A stretch of DNA of 64,000 nt from Acholoe squamosa (GCA_949317995.1 OX439035.1:6840427-6904426); one strand, 5' to 3'. Shown: positions 10,821-22,904, numbered from the stretch's first letter. Made by a program: numbers and translations. Notes: generated by a model not told the origin, from the sequence alone.

Positions 10821-11492
10821 CCCTTTCCCGGCCAAAAATGTCAGAATTTCCTGGAAAAAGTATCCCTTTCCCAGCCATACTATGAGGATTTGCCTGAAAA
10901 GAAAGTTGAGATTTTATTTTGCCCAAATTGTGGCCAAAATGACCCATTAAAACGGGTCCAGGCGGGTCCGCTCCTAGGGTCCAAAAATTACCCCCTTTCC
11001 TGCTCGTTTGTGTACGGACATGGTTTTCACATATCTACAAACTGCCCCCCCCCCCTGAGTTTCCTGCCTGCATGGTCCTGAGCTAACCCCCACCCCCCTG
11101 TTCTGCTTGGTCACGGCACAGCAGCCCTAGCTACCTCCGTTATACAATGCCATAACCATACTATTTAGCCCTACAGGTGTCCGGGCCATCTGCACAGCTT
11201 GGTCACAGCTCAGTAGTCCGAGTTACTAGTACATTGTACCTGTTAACCCTTTAAGGGCTGCTTTTGCTTTGGGGCCCTCGAGGGAATACCACACTTTGCC
11301 CCCCATAATATATTCACAGTATACTATATTATACTAGGATTTCAAAATTCACTGTCATCACTACCGATGTTCCCTAGAATAGCAGGCACACCCTTCCAGT
11401 AAAACATTTGTTACTCTTAACTATAATGTAGTATTGAAGTGTTGTATATTTTTTTTTCGTATTTTTTATCAATTAATTTTTTCCTTATCCAG
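10821..11492 (+). other. Intron 9, remainder: no clear feature
   Basis: Contains two similar blocks, tggtcacggcacagcagccc and ttggtcacagctcagtagtc (about 11109 and 11200), a possible local duplication, and the start of a family A-like sequence (aaccctttaagggctgcttt, 11246). No coding signal. Confidence 0.4.
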
Positions 11493-11574
11493 GTAAATGC
11501 AGCGAGTGCAGAGAACAATGCTGCGCTCACTGACCAGAACCAACGCTTTGTAGCACAGATGGCGGGTATGGAGA
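11493..11574 (+). CDS. GRIPAP1: GRIPAP1 exon 10 (residues 302-328)
   Basis: Acceptor tatccag|gta, donor gaga|gtaagt. It encodes VNAASAENNAALTDQNQRFV then AQMAGME. The AENNA block matches the human AENNALRTSLAALE region. Confidence 0.92.
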
Positions 11575-11594
11575 GTAAGTATTAATAATAATAA

Positions 11595-11886
11595 CGTAAA
11601 TCCTCGTGTATAAGCCACACCCTCATGTAAGCCACACCCTGAGGAAGATTTGAAAAAAAAAAATGTGGGTACCTGTATAACTCTTGTTTTTTTTTTTCTA
11701 ATGAATGGATCTTCAAAAATTCAAAAAAGCTATGGGGTTCTAGGGCCCCCTCACCCAAGGCCCACTGGAATAATTTGGAAAAAGATAGAGTATGTGTCAA
11801 CGCTAACCCCTACCCTCCCCCTGCCTCCACCTACCTGGGTCTGGTTCTCGTACTACCCGCCTCGTATATACGCGAGAATTGAGAGT
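11595..11886. mobile_element. Family B MITE, diverged
   Basis: Begins acgtaaatcctcgtgtataa then gccacaccctcatgtaagcc, and ends ctcgtatatacgcgagaatt. The ORFs over it on both strands are chance. Confidence 0.65.
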
Positions 11887-12217
11887 ACACAATTTGTCAC
11901 AAGCATTCTTCTCTATAAACCGAATTAAGACTAAAATCCTGGAATTTGATCAGCTTCTGAGGAAGGTCTTAATGATAGGGTAGTGCATGCTACACCTTAA
12001 TAAAATCTGAAAGTGTGAAAACTACCATGCTATAGACATATTAAATATACATGAAATGCCCGCTACCTCTGAACACCTCATTTAGGAATGATACATATAG
12101 GGCGTATAGTTCCATATACTTTGATCATTTGTTTCGTTTCCCAAACCTTTTATCTTCAAAATCCGCAAATTTAACTACGTGAAATGGCCTTTTAAAGAAT
12201 TTCCACATAACCTGCGA

Positions 12218-12394
12218 CGGGCTTCCCTAGCCCACTTAAAAGGGTCTACTTCTCATCTTTCCTATCCCCTCAGGATGTGTGTGGTGCACATATGCGCGGG
12301 CACTGACACATTCCTCTGTGGAATTGTGTAATGTAGTTCTCGCCATGAATATGACCTTAGCTGTCGAAATGGCGTTAAACATCTATTACTCACT
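12218..12394 (+). mobile_element. SINE-like element with (ACTC)n tail, copy 1
   Basis: A 177-bp element starting cgggcttccctagcccactt and ending aacatctattactcact. It is flanked by an exact 14-bp duplication, cacataacctgcga, at 12204-12217 and 12395-12408. Two more copies (50868-51050; inverted at 53050-53236) and a 5' fragment near 49673 begin at the same base. No tRNA-, 5S- or 7SL-like head or B box is visible. Confidence 0.88.
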
Positions 12395-12453
12395 CACATA
12401 ACCTGCGAAAGTATCTACGTTTACAGTTACCTTTTTATTTGGCTATTTTCCAG

Positions 12454-12602
12454 GTAAGTTGGCGGGATTACAGCAGGCGCGGGAGGACCTGCAGGCACAG
12501 CTTCGCGAGTCTCAGCGGGCACAGCAGGAGACGCTACAACAACTGTACGACGCACAGACGGAAAGAGACCGACAGATCAACGCCCTGCAAGAGGCAGCTA
12601 AG
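12454..12602 (+). CDS. GRIPAP1: GRIPAP1 exon 11 (residues 329-378)
   Basis: Acceptor ttttccag|gta, donor gctaag|gtagca. It encodes SKLAGLQQAREDLQAQLRES, QRAQQETLQQLYDAQTERDR and QINALQEAAK. It aligns with the human stretch QQQQAEYEDLMGQKDDL through QELQEARK. Confidence 0.93.
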
Positions 12603-12639
12603 GTAGCACACCATTTTGTATTTTAAATTGTATTAGGAA

Positions 12640-13439
12640 GCAGTATTCACCTCAGCTTCTCTTACCCCATCAACCGTTTTAGGAGGCTGGGGAAGCCTTG
12701 GGCCAAATTTAGGCGTGGGTACGTCAGTCCCTTACCCCATCCCTATCCCTATCTCTGACTCTACCGTGAACTGCTACAGGGGGCAGGCAACAGGGTCTAT
12801 TTGTGACCAGCAATATTTTAGGTAGCGTTAGTGAAATTTGTAGGTGTCATTAGATCACATGATTAGATTATATTAGGGGAGTGGCGCCCTTCTGTAGGCT
12901 TGAATCATCCAGAGGCTGCTTTCGTACTGCACTCTCTCAATTAGAATGGTCTCTGGCAGGGCCTGACAGCAGTAGTTCCATTTTCCACCACTAGGTAAAG
13001 ACACAAAAAACACAGTTAACTGTTTATCCACATGGTGGCGCCACTAGTCAACCCAACATGAATAAATCATGATGTATAACATTATAAAACACCTCCAATG
13101 ACGTCACACCCTGCATAATGTACCTGCTCAGCGTCCCTGCAGGTGGCAGCAGTGTGGTGGCCCTGAGTTAATTCCAGAGGGTGACACTAGGTGACGTGCC
13201 TGAGCTGTGCTGAGGTAACGGGCATCGATCCCACAGTCAGGGAGGGATTCTTCCATATGGGATGAAGATAACATTACCTTAAATTCAATTAAATCTAGAG
13301 TTTTTAGAGTACACATAACTTATAAGTGTTACATTTTAAACCAAATACACCATGTGCATAGGTTCAGTCAAATGCGGTATGCTCCCTGGTCAATGAAAAT
13401 CATCGACTGCACCCTGACTTTGCTAGAAAGGTACATGCC
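12640..13439 (+). other. Intron 11: no recognised feature
   Basis: Mixed-complexity sequence. Short antisense ORFs have no recognisable content. Nothing firm to report. Confidence 0.4.
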
Positions 13440-13598
13440 AGGGTCGGATCCAGGATTTTGAAAAGGGGGAAGCGTGCCCCTCATTTAGCCCCTAATTTTG
13501 GCTAAATTCTATGGTAAAAAGAATTAGGTAAACTCTTTAAGTACAGGGAAAAGGGGGGGGGCGCCCCCGCGCCCCCCATCTAAATCCGCCACTGCCAT
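13440..13598. repeat. MITE-like element with 'gtcggatccaggattttga' end
   Basis: Left end agggtcggatccaggatttt and right end ctaaatccgccactgcc are roughly inverse. The interior has a G/C run (ggggggggcgccccc). A related left end (tggcggaaccagcattttga) is at 44272. Confidence 0.6.
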
Positions 13599-13786
13599 GC
13601 CACTCAGAGTGTGGAAAGTGCTGATTTTGTACACAAGTAAACTTAAAAGGGCTCTATTTCTATTTGGAATCAGATTGATGGTGGCTTTTAAACACGAATA
13701 GAAGGTTGTACAGTATGCTAGACGTGCATACAACATATCGCACTCAGAATTCTGTATAACACAATTTGTATTATTTCATATTTTAG

Positions 13787-13933
13787 CTTGCGGAGAAGCG
13801 GAAGATGTTACTGGACGAGTTAGCGATAAAGTACCAGTCAGAAAGTGACCAGCATCGAGACACGCTGAAGGCTCTAGAGGAAAGTCACACCTCACAAGTG
13901 GACAGCTTTAACACCACCATCGACGAACTCAAG
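13787..13933 (+). CDS. GRIPAP1: GRIPAP1 exon 12 (residues 379-427)
   Basis: Acceptor atattttag|ctt, donor ctcaag|gtacgc. It encodes LAEKRKMLLDELAIKYQSES, DQHRDTLKALEESHTSQVDS and FNTTIDELK. It closely matches human SAEKRKAMLDELAM. Both ends are phase 0. Confidence 0.95.
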
Positions 13934-14266
13934 GTACGCAAATTGTTATGTAGTCCTAATCCTTGAATTACTGCTTGAGTTCTGCCTACTGCACAAGGTT
14001 AATAAGGAAAAACAAGAAAAAAGGCAAAGAAAAAAGAATAATCGCTTTTACTTAAGGGAACAGGAGTTTTGACGCAAAATGGCTGGGGGGGGGCGGGGCT
14101 TCCGACAAATCCCCCTGACCTGGTCACGTATGTCAAAGTGAAGCTGCTGTCTATTTTAACCATATTTTCTAACTTTGGTCATTGAGCACATGTATCTGGT
14201 AGAGTCTTGATTTATCTAGTCCTGGCTAGCAATTCCCATGCCCATAGTATTTACGTGACATGGCCC

Positions 14267-16034
14267 TTCCACCCACACTGAGTGGACCAGGGGCAGGTAT
14301 GAAATCCTGTCAAAGACCCAGGCGTCCCTCAGTTCTTCAACCCCTCCCTCCCTTTCACCCACACTGAGGGGACCAGGGGCAGGTATGAAATCCTGTCCAA
14401 GACCCAGGCGTCCCTCAGTTCTTCAACCCCTCCCTCCCTTTCATCCACACTGAGTGGACCAGGGGCAGGTATGAAATCCTGTCAAAGACCCAGGCGTCAC
14501 TCAGTTCTTCAACCCCTCCCTCCCTTCCACCCACACTGAATGGACCAGGGGCAGGTATGAAATCCTGTCAAAGACCCAGGCGTCCCTCAGTTCTTCAACC
14601 CCTCCCTCCCTTCCACCCACACTGAGTGGACCAGGGGCAGATATGAAATCCTGTCAAAGACCCAGGCGTCCCTCAGTTCTTCAACCCCTCCCTCCCTTCC
14701 ACCCACACTGAGTGGACCAGGGGCAGGTATGAAATCCTGTCAAAGACCCAGGCGTCCCTCAGTTCTTCAACCCCTCCCTCCATTCCACCCACACTGAGGG
14801 GACCAGGGGGCAGGTATGAAATCCTGTCCAAGACCCAGGCGTCCCTCAGTTCTTCAACCCCTCCCTCCATTCCACCCACACTGAGTGGACCAGGGGCAGG
14901 TATGAAATCCTGTCAAAGACCCGGCGTCCCTCAGTTCTTCAACCCCTCCCTCCCTTCCACCCACACTGAGTGGACCAGGGGCAGGTATGAAATCCTGTCA
15001 AAGACCCGGCGTCCCTCAGTTCTTCAACCCCTCCCTCCCTTCCACCCACACTGAGGGGACCAGGGGGCAGGTATGAAATCCTGTCAAAGACCCGGGCATC
15101 CCTCAGTTCTTCAACCCCTCCCTCCCTTCCACCCACACTGAGTGGACCAGGGGGCAGGTATGAAATCCTGTCCAAGACCCAGGCGTCCCTCAGTTCTTCA
15201 ACCCCTCCCTCCCTTCCACCCACACTGAGTGGACCAGGGGGCAGGTATGAAATCCTGTCCAAGACCCTGGCGTCCCTCAGTTCTTCATACCCTCCCTCCC
15301 TTCCACCCACACTGAGTGGACCAGGGGCAGGTATGAAATCCTGTCAAAGACCCAGGCGTCCCTCAGTTCTTCAACCCCTCCCTCCCTTCCACCCACACTG
15401 AGTGGACCAGGGGCAGGTATGAAATCCTGTCAAAGACCCAGGCGTCCCTCAGTTCTTCATACCCTCCCCCCGCGTCCACACTGAGGGGACCAGGGGTTGG
15501 GTATGAAGTCCTGTCAAAGACCAAGGCGTCCCTCAGTTCTTCAACCCCCCCCCCTGCACCCACACTTAGGGGACCAGGGGCGGTTATGAAGTCCTGTCGA
15601 AGACCCAGGCGTCCCTCAGTTCTTAAACCCCTCTCCCCCTGCATCCACACTGAGGGGACCAGGGGGTGGGTATGAAGTCCTGTCGAAGACCCAGGCGTCC
15701 CTCAGGTCTTCAACCCCTCTGCACCCACACTGAGGGGACCGGGGGGGGGGTATGAAGTCCTGTCAAAGACCAAGGCATCCCTCAGTTCTTAAACCCCTCT
15801 CCCCCTGCATCCACACTGAGGGGACCAGGGGATGGGTATGATGTCCTGTCGAAGACCCAGGCGTCCCTCAGTTCTTAACCCCCCCCCCCGCACCCACACT
15901 GAGGGGACCAGGGGGTGGATATGAAGTCCTGTCGAAGACCCAGGCATCCCTCAGTTCTTCACCCCCCCCCCACCTGCACCTACACTGAGAGGACCAAGGG
16001 GCGGGTATGAAGTCCTGTCATAGACCCAGGCGTC
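14267..16034. repeat. 86-bp tandem array (about 20 copies)
   Basis: Unit cacccacactgagtggacca - ggggcaggtatgaaatcctg - tcaaagacccaggcgtccct - cagttcttcaacccctccct. Period is 86 near the left end. The right-hand copies (after about 15465) are more diverged, with ggttgggtatgaagtcctgt and long C-runs. Antisense ORFs across it (such as 14939-15310) only read the repeat. Confidence 0.95.
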
Positions 16035-16254
16035 CCCTCTGATTTTCACTATAATTCTATTTAAAAGTTTCATTATTTTTACCTCTAAGGAATCCATTTT
16101 ATAGAAAGAAAATATTCGTTGTAAACAAATTCAGATCATGTGAAATTAGTTGTAAAGGGATTCTTTTACTATAGAAATGTATGTGGTTGATTTGGAAAAA
16201 AACGGAATTTTTTTGTTGTAAACGAAAATCCGTTGTAAGGGAATTTTACTGTAC
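16035..16254 (+). other. Spacer between the two arrays
   Basis: AT-rich, with gttgtaaacgaaaatccgtt and similar blocks (gttgtaaaggga, cgttgtaagggaattttact). It may be a remnant of an inverted-repeat element. Confidence 0.4.
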
Positions 16255-18716
16255 TACTAACATAACCTGCCCCCATTCCCCATGTCCATATACTACTTAC
16301 ATACCATAGCCTGCCCCCATTCCCCATGTCCATATACTACTTGCATAGCCTGCCCCTATTCCCCATGTCCATATACTACTTACATACCATAGCCTGCCCC
16401 CATTCCCCATGTCCATATACTTTTTACATAGCCTGCCTCCATTCCCCATGTCCATATACTACTTACATACCATAGCCTGCCCCTATTCCCCATGTCCATA
16501 TACTACTTACATACCATAGCCTGCCCCCATTCCCCATGTCCATATACTACTTACATAGCCTGCCTCCATTCCCCATGTCCATATACTACTTACATAGCCT
16601 GCCCCCATCCCCCATGTCCATATACTACTTACATAGCCTGCCCCCATTCCCCATGTCCATATACTACTTACATACCATAGCCTGTCCCCATTCCCCATGT
16701 CCATATACTACTAACATACCACAGCCTGCCCCCATTCCCCATGTCATATACTACTTACATACCATAGCCTGCCTCCATTCCCCATGTCCATATACTACTT
16801 ACATAGCCTGCCCCCATTCCCCATGTCATATACTACTTACATACCATAGCCTGCCTCCATTCCCCATGTCATATACTACTTACATACCATAGCCTGCCTC
16901 CATTCCCCATGTCATATACTACTTACATAGCCTGCCCCCATTCCCCATGTCATATACTACTTACATACCATAGCCTGCCTCCATTCCCCATGTCCATATA
17001 CTACTTACATACCATAGCCTGCCCCCATTCCCCATGTCCATATACTACTTACATAGCCTGCCCCCATTCCCCATGTCATATACTACTTACATAGCCTGCC
17101 TCCATTCCCCATGTCATATACTACTTACATAGCCTGCCTCCATTCCCCATGTCCATATACTACTTACATAGCCTGCCCCCCATTCCCCATGTCCTTATAC
17201 TACTTACATAGCCTGCCCCCATTCCCCATGTCCATATACTACTTACATACCATAGCCTGCCCCCCATTCCCCATGTCCATATACTACTAACATACCATAG
17301 CCTGCCCCCATTCCCCATGTCCATATACTACTTACAAAGCCTGCCTCCATTCCCCATGTCCATATACTACTTACATACCATAGCCTGCCCCCATTCCCCA
17401 TGTCCATATACTACTTACATAGCCTGCCCCCATTCCCCATGTCCATATACTACTTACATACCATAGCCTGCCCCCATTCCCCATGTCCATATACTGCTTA
17501 CATAGCCTGCCTCCATTCCCCATGACCATATACTACTTACATACCATAGCCTGCCCCCATTCCCCATGTCCATATACTACTTACATAGCCTGCCTCCATT
17601 CCCAATGTTCATATACTACTTACATAGCCTGCCCCCATCCCCCATGTCCATATACTACTTACATAGCCTGCCCCCATTCTCCATGTCCATATACTACTTA
17701 CATACCATAGCCTGCCTCCATTCCCCATGTCCATATACTACTTACATAGCCTGCCCCCATTCCCCATGTCCATATACTACTTACATACCATAGCCTGCCT
17801 CCATTCCCCATGTCCATATACTACTAACATAGCCTGCCTCCATTCCCCATGTCCATATACTACTTACATAGCCTGCCCCCATTCCCCATGTCCATATACT
17901 ACTTGCATAGCCTGCCCCCATTCCCCATGTCCATATACTACTTACATACCATAGCCTGCCCCCATTCCCCATGTCCATATACTACTTGCATAGCCTGCCC
18001 CCATTCCCCATGTCCATATACTACTTACATACCATAGCCTGCCTCCATTCCCCATGTCCATATACTACTTACATACCATAGCCTGCCCCCATTCCCCATG
18101 TCCATATACTACTTACGTACCATAGCCTGCCCCCATTCCCCATGTCCATATACTACTTACATACCATAGCCTGCCTCCATTCCCCATGTCCATATACTAC
18201 TTACATAGCCTTCCCCCCATTCCCCATGTCCATATACTACTTACATAGCCTGCCTCCATTCCCCATGTCCATATACTACTTACATACCATAGCCTGCCCC
18301 CATTCCCCATGTCCATATACTACTTGCATAGCCTGCCCCTATTCCCCATGTCCATATACTACTTACATACCATAGCCTGCCCCCATTCCCCATGTCCATA
18401 TACTACTTACATACCATAGCCTGCCCCCGTTCCCCATGTCCATATACTACTTACATACCATAGCCTGCCCCCATTCCCCATGTCCATATACTACTTACAT
18501 ACCATAGCCTGCCCCCATTCCCCATGTCCATATACTACTTACATACCATAGCCTGCCCCCCTTCCCCATGTCCATATACTACTTACATAACCTGCCCCCA
18601 TTCCCCATGTCCATATACTACTTACATACCATAGCCTGCCCCCATTCCCCATGTCCATATACTACTTACATACCACAGCCTGTCCCCAATCCCGATGTCC
18701 ATATACTACTCACATA
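16255..18716. repeat. 39/44-bp tandem array (about 60 units)
   Basis: Unit catagcctgcccccattccc - catgtccatatactactta (39 bp), alternating irregularly with a 44-bp form that has an extra 'catac' before 'catagcc'. Some units lack one C in gtcc. ORFs on both strands (MSIYYLHSLPPFP-type and MDMGNGD-type) are products of the repeat. Confidence 0.95.
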
Positions 18717-18741
18717 GCCTTATACGCGGGAGATTACGGTA
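18717..18741. repeat. Family B right-end fragment
   Basis: The sequence cttatacgcgggagattacg then gta is a typical family B terminus and sits directly at the array's end. Confidence 0.6.
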
Positions 18742-18745
18742 GCAA

Positions 18746-20897
18746 GAACTCAAGGGTCACTCTCACCAGATTGGTGCAGGTCTGAAAATAGGGGGTTATT
18801 CATTTTGAAGACTTGTGTAAAATTATTTTGTATCATATTTGTACATTTGTTATTTTTTCCCATGTCAGATAGGCTTACACCTACATGGCAAAAATAATTT
18901 CATTGTAAAACAGGTCATATTTTTTTGTTACCTAAGGTCAGAAAGGCCTAAAATGCCCTTTTTTCACAATAAGCCTTCTCCAAGCCACTGAAATCTCACA
19001 ATATTATTTTTTATTGTAATATCATGTATTAATAATGTGTACATGTGTACAAATACCTCTCTTCCCCACCCCCTGAACATTTTTATCACCTCTTAAGTCT
19101 TCTCTTTTTTATTTCTTGTTACAAATAGCAAATGGTCAAAGAGCCGCCCTTGGGTGGCTCTTTGACCACTTACTCTGTTTGATTTCTTTTCACATTTTTA
19201 ATATCTTGATTTTGAATATTCTCATATTATCCTATATTTTCCCCAAAGAAAGGGGACACTCAGCTAGTTAAGCTCATCTTTTTAATTAGTGTTGAAGGTG
19301 ATATTTTTTTTCCATGGCCTTCCAAAGTCTAGTTTTACCTTCTTCATTTAGATGGGTGGCTCTTTGACCACTTGGACAGTTTGCTCTATATTTCTGATAC
19401 ACTTGGTATGTAACTATAACCTTTATGTTCATTATGATAAAGATGATAGCTCCTGTCTGTTGGTCAATCATAGGAAACTGAGAAATATTATGGAAATTAA
19501 CAAGGTCCAAAGAAGAGGTGGTTTTTTGACCACTTGGGTGGCTCTTTGACCACTTGGGTGGCTCTTTGACCACCTGATATAAATGCATGAAATTACTATA
19601 ATCATGAATTATTAAGAACACCAGTTCGATATTCAATGATGTGTACAGCTTACACAGACCATTCTGACTTTTGAAAAATACATTTTGAGAGTTTTTAAAG
19701 ATTAATGGGGCCTATTTGGCCATTTGGATGGCTCTTTGACCAGCTGGGGTGGCTCTTTGACCACCTGGGGAGGCTATTTGACCAGCTGATATAAATCCAT
19801 GAATTTACAATAATCATAAATGATTGAGAATGCAAATTAGATGTGTAAGGAAATGTACAGCCTTTGCACTCTATTTTGATTTTAAAAATTTATTTTGAGA
19901 CTTTCTTTTGGACTACTGGGAGCCTATTTGACCATTTAGGTGGCTCTTTGACCACCTGAGGCCAGCTATGATAATGGCATGACTTCACCATAATTATGAG
20001 TAATTACAAATGCAAATTGAATGTATAATGATGTACAGATCCCATGCCCTCTATTCTGACATCTAAAACAATATCTTTTGAACATTTTTGAGGGTATTTT
20101 GGTGGCTCTTTGACCACTTGGGGCGGCTCTTTGACCAGCTGAGATAATGCCATGACTTTACTATAATCGTGAATAATTACAAATACAAATTAGATGCATA
20201 ATGATGTATATAGCCTATGAACTATACCCTGACCGTTTGAAAATATTTTGAAACAATTTCAAGACTATTGGGGGCCTTTTTTGGCCATTTGGGTGGCTCT
20301 TTGACCACTTAGGGTGGTTCTTTGACCACCACCTGTGGCATGAATGTAAACCAATATAACTATAACAATATTTGAAAATTTACCCAGGGTATTGTACATC
20401 TTTGCAAACAATAGGCTTTAAGCAAAATGTGAAAAGTGCTTAAACCCACATAAGTGACCCCAGGTACATACACAAAAACTGCAAAGTTTATAAAAGGCAA
20501 AGTCCTAGAAAAAGGGCAGAAAAAATAATTAGGAGACCCATCAATTTTTTATAAGTCAATAAAATACAAATCTTTTTAAATAATATTATAGAACTTACCA
20601 TAACCTTTACTATGGTGTAAAATAGTAAACCCTTTGTTGATGGAAAATTGGCAAAAAAAAATATAATCAGTAGGCCTCCTAGGTGGCCAAAGAGCCACCT
20701 ATAAACCACACATGGCAAAAAGACTCCATTGTTAATAATATTTAATCATATAATTAAGGAAAAAGGAATGTGTAACAAGATCCATCTATACATATATTTT
20801 CCATGTGCCAAAGGATTACACTGAACTCCTAAATATCATTTTTCACTATCTCATATCAGACCTGCACCAATCTGGTGAGAGTGACCCTCAAGATGTG
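18746..20897. mobile_element. 2.15-kb TIR element with internal GGTGGCTCTTTGACC repeats
   Basis: The left end agggtcactctcaccagatt then ggtgcaggtctga is mirrored by tcagacctgcaccaatctgg then tgagagtgaccct at the right, an almost perfect ~33-bp inverted repeat. The interior (19128-20700) has at least 15 copies of ggtggctctttgaccac (two inverted), clustered in groups of one to three about every 200 bp, with tgatataaatgcatgaa-type spacers. The ORF at 19286-19636 (-) only reads these repeats; no transposase is visible. Confidence 0.8.
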
Positions 20898-20977
20898 GCT
20901 TATCTGTTTTGGATGCGTCTTGTATGTAAGTTTTTAAGGCAATTTTAGTAACAGTTCTAAATCCTTGATATTTCCAG

Positions 20978-21091
20978 GTGAAAGAGGCCGAGCTGGAGGT
21001 GAGTCAACATGACCTTGAGGAGACCCGCGCCAAGGTCACCAGTCTAGAGAACACCAAGGGTTGGCTGGAGCGGAGACTGAATGAGACTGAG
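20978..21091 (+). CDS. GRIPAP1: GRIPAP1 exon 13 (residues 428-465)
   Basis: Acceptor atttccag|gtg, donor actgag|gtaggc. It encodes VKEAELEVSQHDLEETRAKV, then TSLENTKGWLERRLNETE, matching human MDGAKGWFERRLKEAE, one of the most diagnostic blocks. About 20 residues present in human just upstream have no counterpart in the 7-kb intron before this exon. Confidence 0.96.
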
Positions 21092-21241
21092 GTAGGCATT
21101 CAACAGTTTTATCTATTATGGTGGGGCTCGTCATGTTGGTGAAACAACAACTATCTATATATGTCATAATTAATGTTTAACTTAAAACCTGAAGGCGCAT
21201 CTCAATTCAATATTATTGTAACCATATTATCATTACTACAG

Positions 21242-21352
21242 GAAACACTGGAAAAGACGAAAACGGAGTTTGAGGAGAAGTTAAAAGTGCGGGATGACGA
21301 GCACGCGGAGGCACTTCGGCAGATGGAGGAGGAACGAGTTAAGGCGGTACAG
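21242..21352 (+). CDS. GRIPAP1: GRIPAP1 exon 14 (residues 466-502)
   Basis: Acceptor actacag|gaa, donor gtacag|gtaggt. It encodes ETLEKTKTEFEEKLKVRDDE then HAEALRQMEEERVKAVQ, similar to human EEALKQCREQHAAELKGKEEE. Phase 0 at both ends. Confidence 0.93.
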
Positions 21353-21724
21353 GTAGGTGGTGTATTTGGATACTTGCAAGGTTCTCAGTTTTTTTGTTTT
21401 TTTTTCTTCAGTTTTCCGATTAGTCGAGATCCACTGAGATATTGTTAAGTGCTGCCTTGGAGCATTCCTAATTACCTGTACCCCTCAGGGGTGTTTTGTT
21501 CAACAACACACAAAAAGAAAAAGAAAACCTTACTTTTAAAGCTCAATAACTTGATGTCTCCAGCCACTGTTTAATTAAATCTAATTGAGATGTTTGTAAT
21601 AATTTGGAGGGGGGGGGGGTGATTGAGAGGGATGAATCCTTTCTGTGAGCCCTGCAAATTATCCAATATTTGGTCAGTTAAAAGTCGATAAGGTAAACGT
21701 CTGATAAAACCATGACCCATTTAC

Positions 21725-21975
21725 CCTTTCCAGGCTTCCGATGAATGAATGCATGATGCCCATTGGTCGGCATGATGCACTAATAAAGTGCTGGCCGAGA
21801 CTGCTCACCAGCACTGCATTGGAGCAACATGCTGACCCTAAGGGGTTGATACATATACTCCTGGAGGGTCGGTGTGATGCTTCAATGAAGTGCCGGTGTG
21901 AAGTCTCACCAGCACTTCATTGGTGCATCATGACGACCAATGGGCATGAGATGCATTAATGCATCATCGGCCCAT
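21725..21975 (+). repeat. Family A MITE
   Basis: Contains gatgcccattggtcggcatg, gctcaccagcactgcattgg, agcacttcattggtgcatca and the end gcattaatgcatcatcggcc. The right end abuts a different element that begins aaccctttaagggcagagc. Confidence 0.75.
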
Positions 21976-22128
21976 AACCCTTTAAGGGCAGAGCAAAAAT
22001 GGTTGCCCTGGCCATGGGGACGGCCTCTATAGTCGATGCTAGGCCTAGCATGGTGTCGACTATAGTCGACGCTAGGCCTACCATGGTGTCGACTATAGTC
22101 GATGCTAGCCCTCAATGGGTTAAAGGTA
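21976..22128. repeat. Short element of tandem perfect palindromes
   Basis: Bounded by aaccctttaagggcagag and ctcaatgggttaaagg. Inside, atgctaggcctagcat (22036-22051) and gtcgactatagtcgac (22055-22070) are perfect 16-bp palindromes. They alternate and recur in slightly altered form to 22110. Confidence 0.7.
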
Positions 22129-22189
22129 TAATAGTGGGAACCCTATAAGAGAACTTGTCTAACCTGGATGTGTTATCGTGTTACTCCAG

Positions 22190-22264
22190 GCCATGGAGGA
22201 GATCCTGGAGGGTGTGAAGAAGGAGAAGGAGGACCTGGAGGAATCCATCACAAAACTCAAACAG
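22190..22264 (+). CDS. GRIPAP1: GRIPAP1 exon 15 (residues 503-527)
   Basis: Acceptor actccag|gcc, donor aaacag|gtaaga. It encodes AMEEILEGVKKEKEDLEESI then TKLKQ. Phase 0. It lies in the coil preceding the conserved EKKGA block. Confidence 0.93.
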
Positions 22265-22429
22265 GTAAGATGTAAATCTTCTTCTTTTTTAACTTCGTGT
22301 TGTGAAGAAGATGTAAATCTATGCGCCAACACCTACCCCTCCCTATGATCCAGAGACTCCTAAACCTAGGCCATCTAAAACAGGGAAACCATTCTCTATC
22401 TTTCCATTGGCATCGTAAAGCCTCCAAAG

Positions 22430-22572
22430 CATGGAAGTGTTCAGGTTTTTTTTCCTGATTTCAGGGATTTTAAGATCTGAAGGCCTATACATTTGTATAG
22501 AAAACCCGTTTTTCAAGGTTTGTGAGAGGGTAATTCAGGGATTTTTGAGCTCACTCACTTTCATCCCTGCCT
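22430..22572 (+). repeat. Partial copy of the 'tttcatccctg' MITE
   Basis: The blocks tgatttcagggatttt, cctatacatttgtata and cactttcatccctgcc match the element at 61044-61188. The left terminus is missing. Confidence 0.55.
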
Positions 22573-22904
22573 CCCCTTCTTTTATTCTAGAGTAAGTACC
22601 CCACAACATTGGTTAAAAAACCTTTTCTTTCGCCAAATATTTTTTTAATGATAATATTCCTATTTTCTTCCCCCCCATTTCTTTTTTGCCTGAAGGCAAT
22701 ATCATTCTGGCACTTATTTGAGACCCTACCTAACTGCTAAAACATCAGTCTAAGTTTTCCCTCTATATATCCTGATACAGTAGATGGATGACTTTGCATC
22801 AAACATCTTAGCAGTGACCGTGCGCTAACACGCCAAGTCAGCGGTTTTAGACATATGGCGCAGGTGGGAGGTGATGAATGGATGCCCCCGATTAATGCGC
22901 TAAC

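Noticed and set aside
14673-15650. Minus-strand ORFs of 68-123 codons with GGREGGVEELRDAW repeats
   Set aside because: They only read the 86-bp tandem array, and the frame breaks when unit length changes. Not a protein gene.
16492-18375. Overlapping ORFs on both strands (MSIYYLHSLPPFP and MDMGNGD types)
   Set aside because: Products of the 39/44-bp array; both strands are open because the unit has few stops.
14267-18716. CRISPR-like regular repeats
   Set aside because: Tandem minisatellites without unique spacers, in an animal intron.
19286-19636. 116-codon minus-strand ORF as a possible transposase fragment
   Set aside because: It contains repeated VKEPPKWSKSHPSGQ-type words from the inverted ggtggctctttgacc motif; no catalytic pattern.
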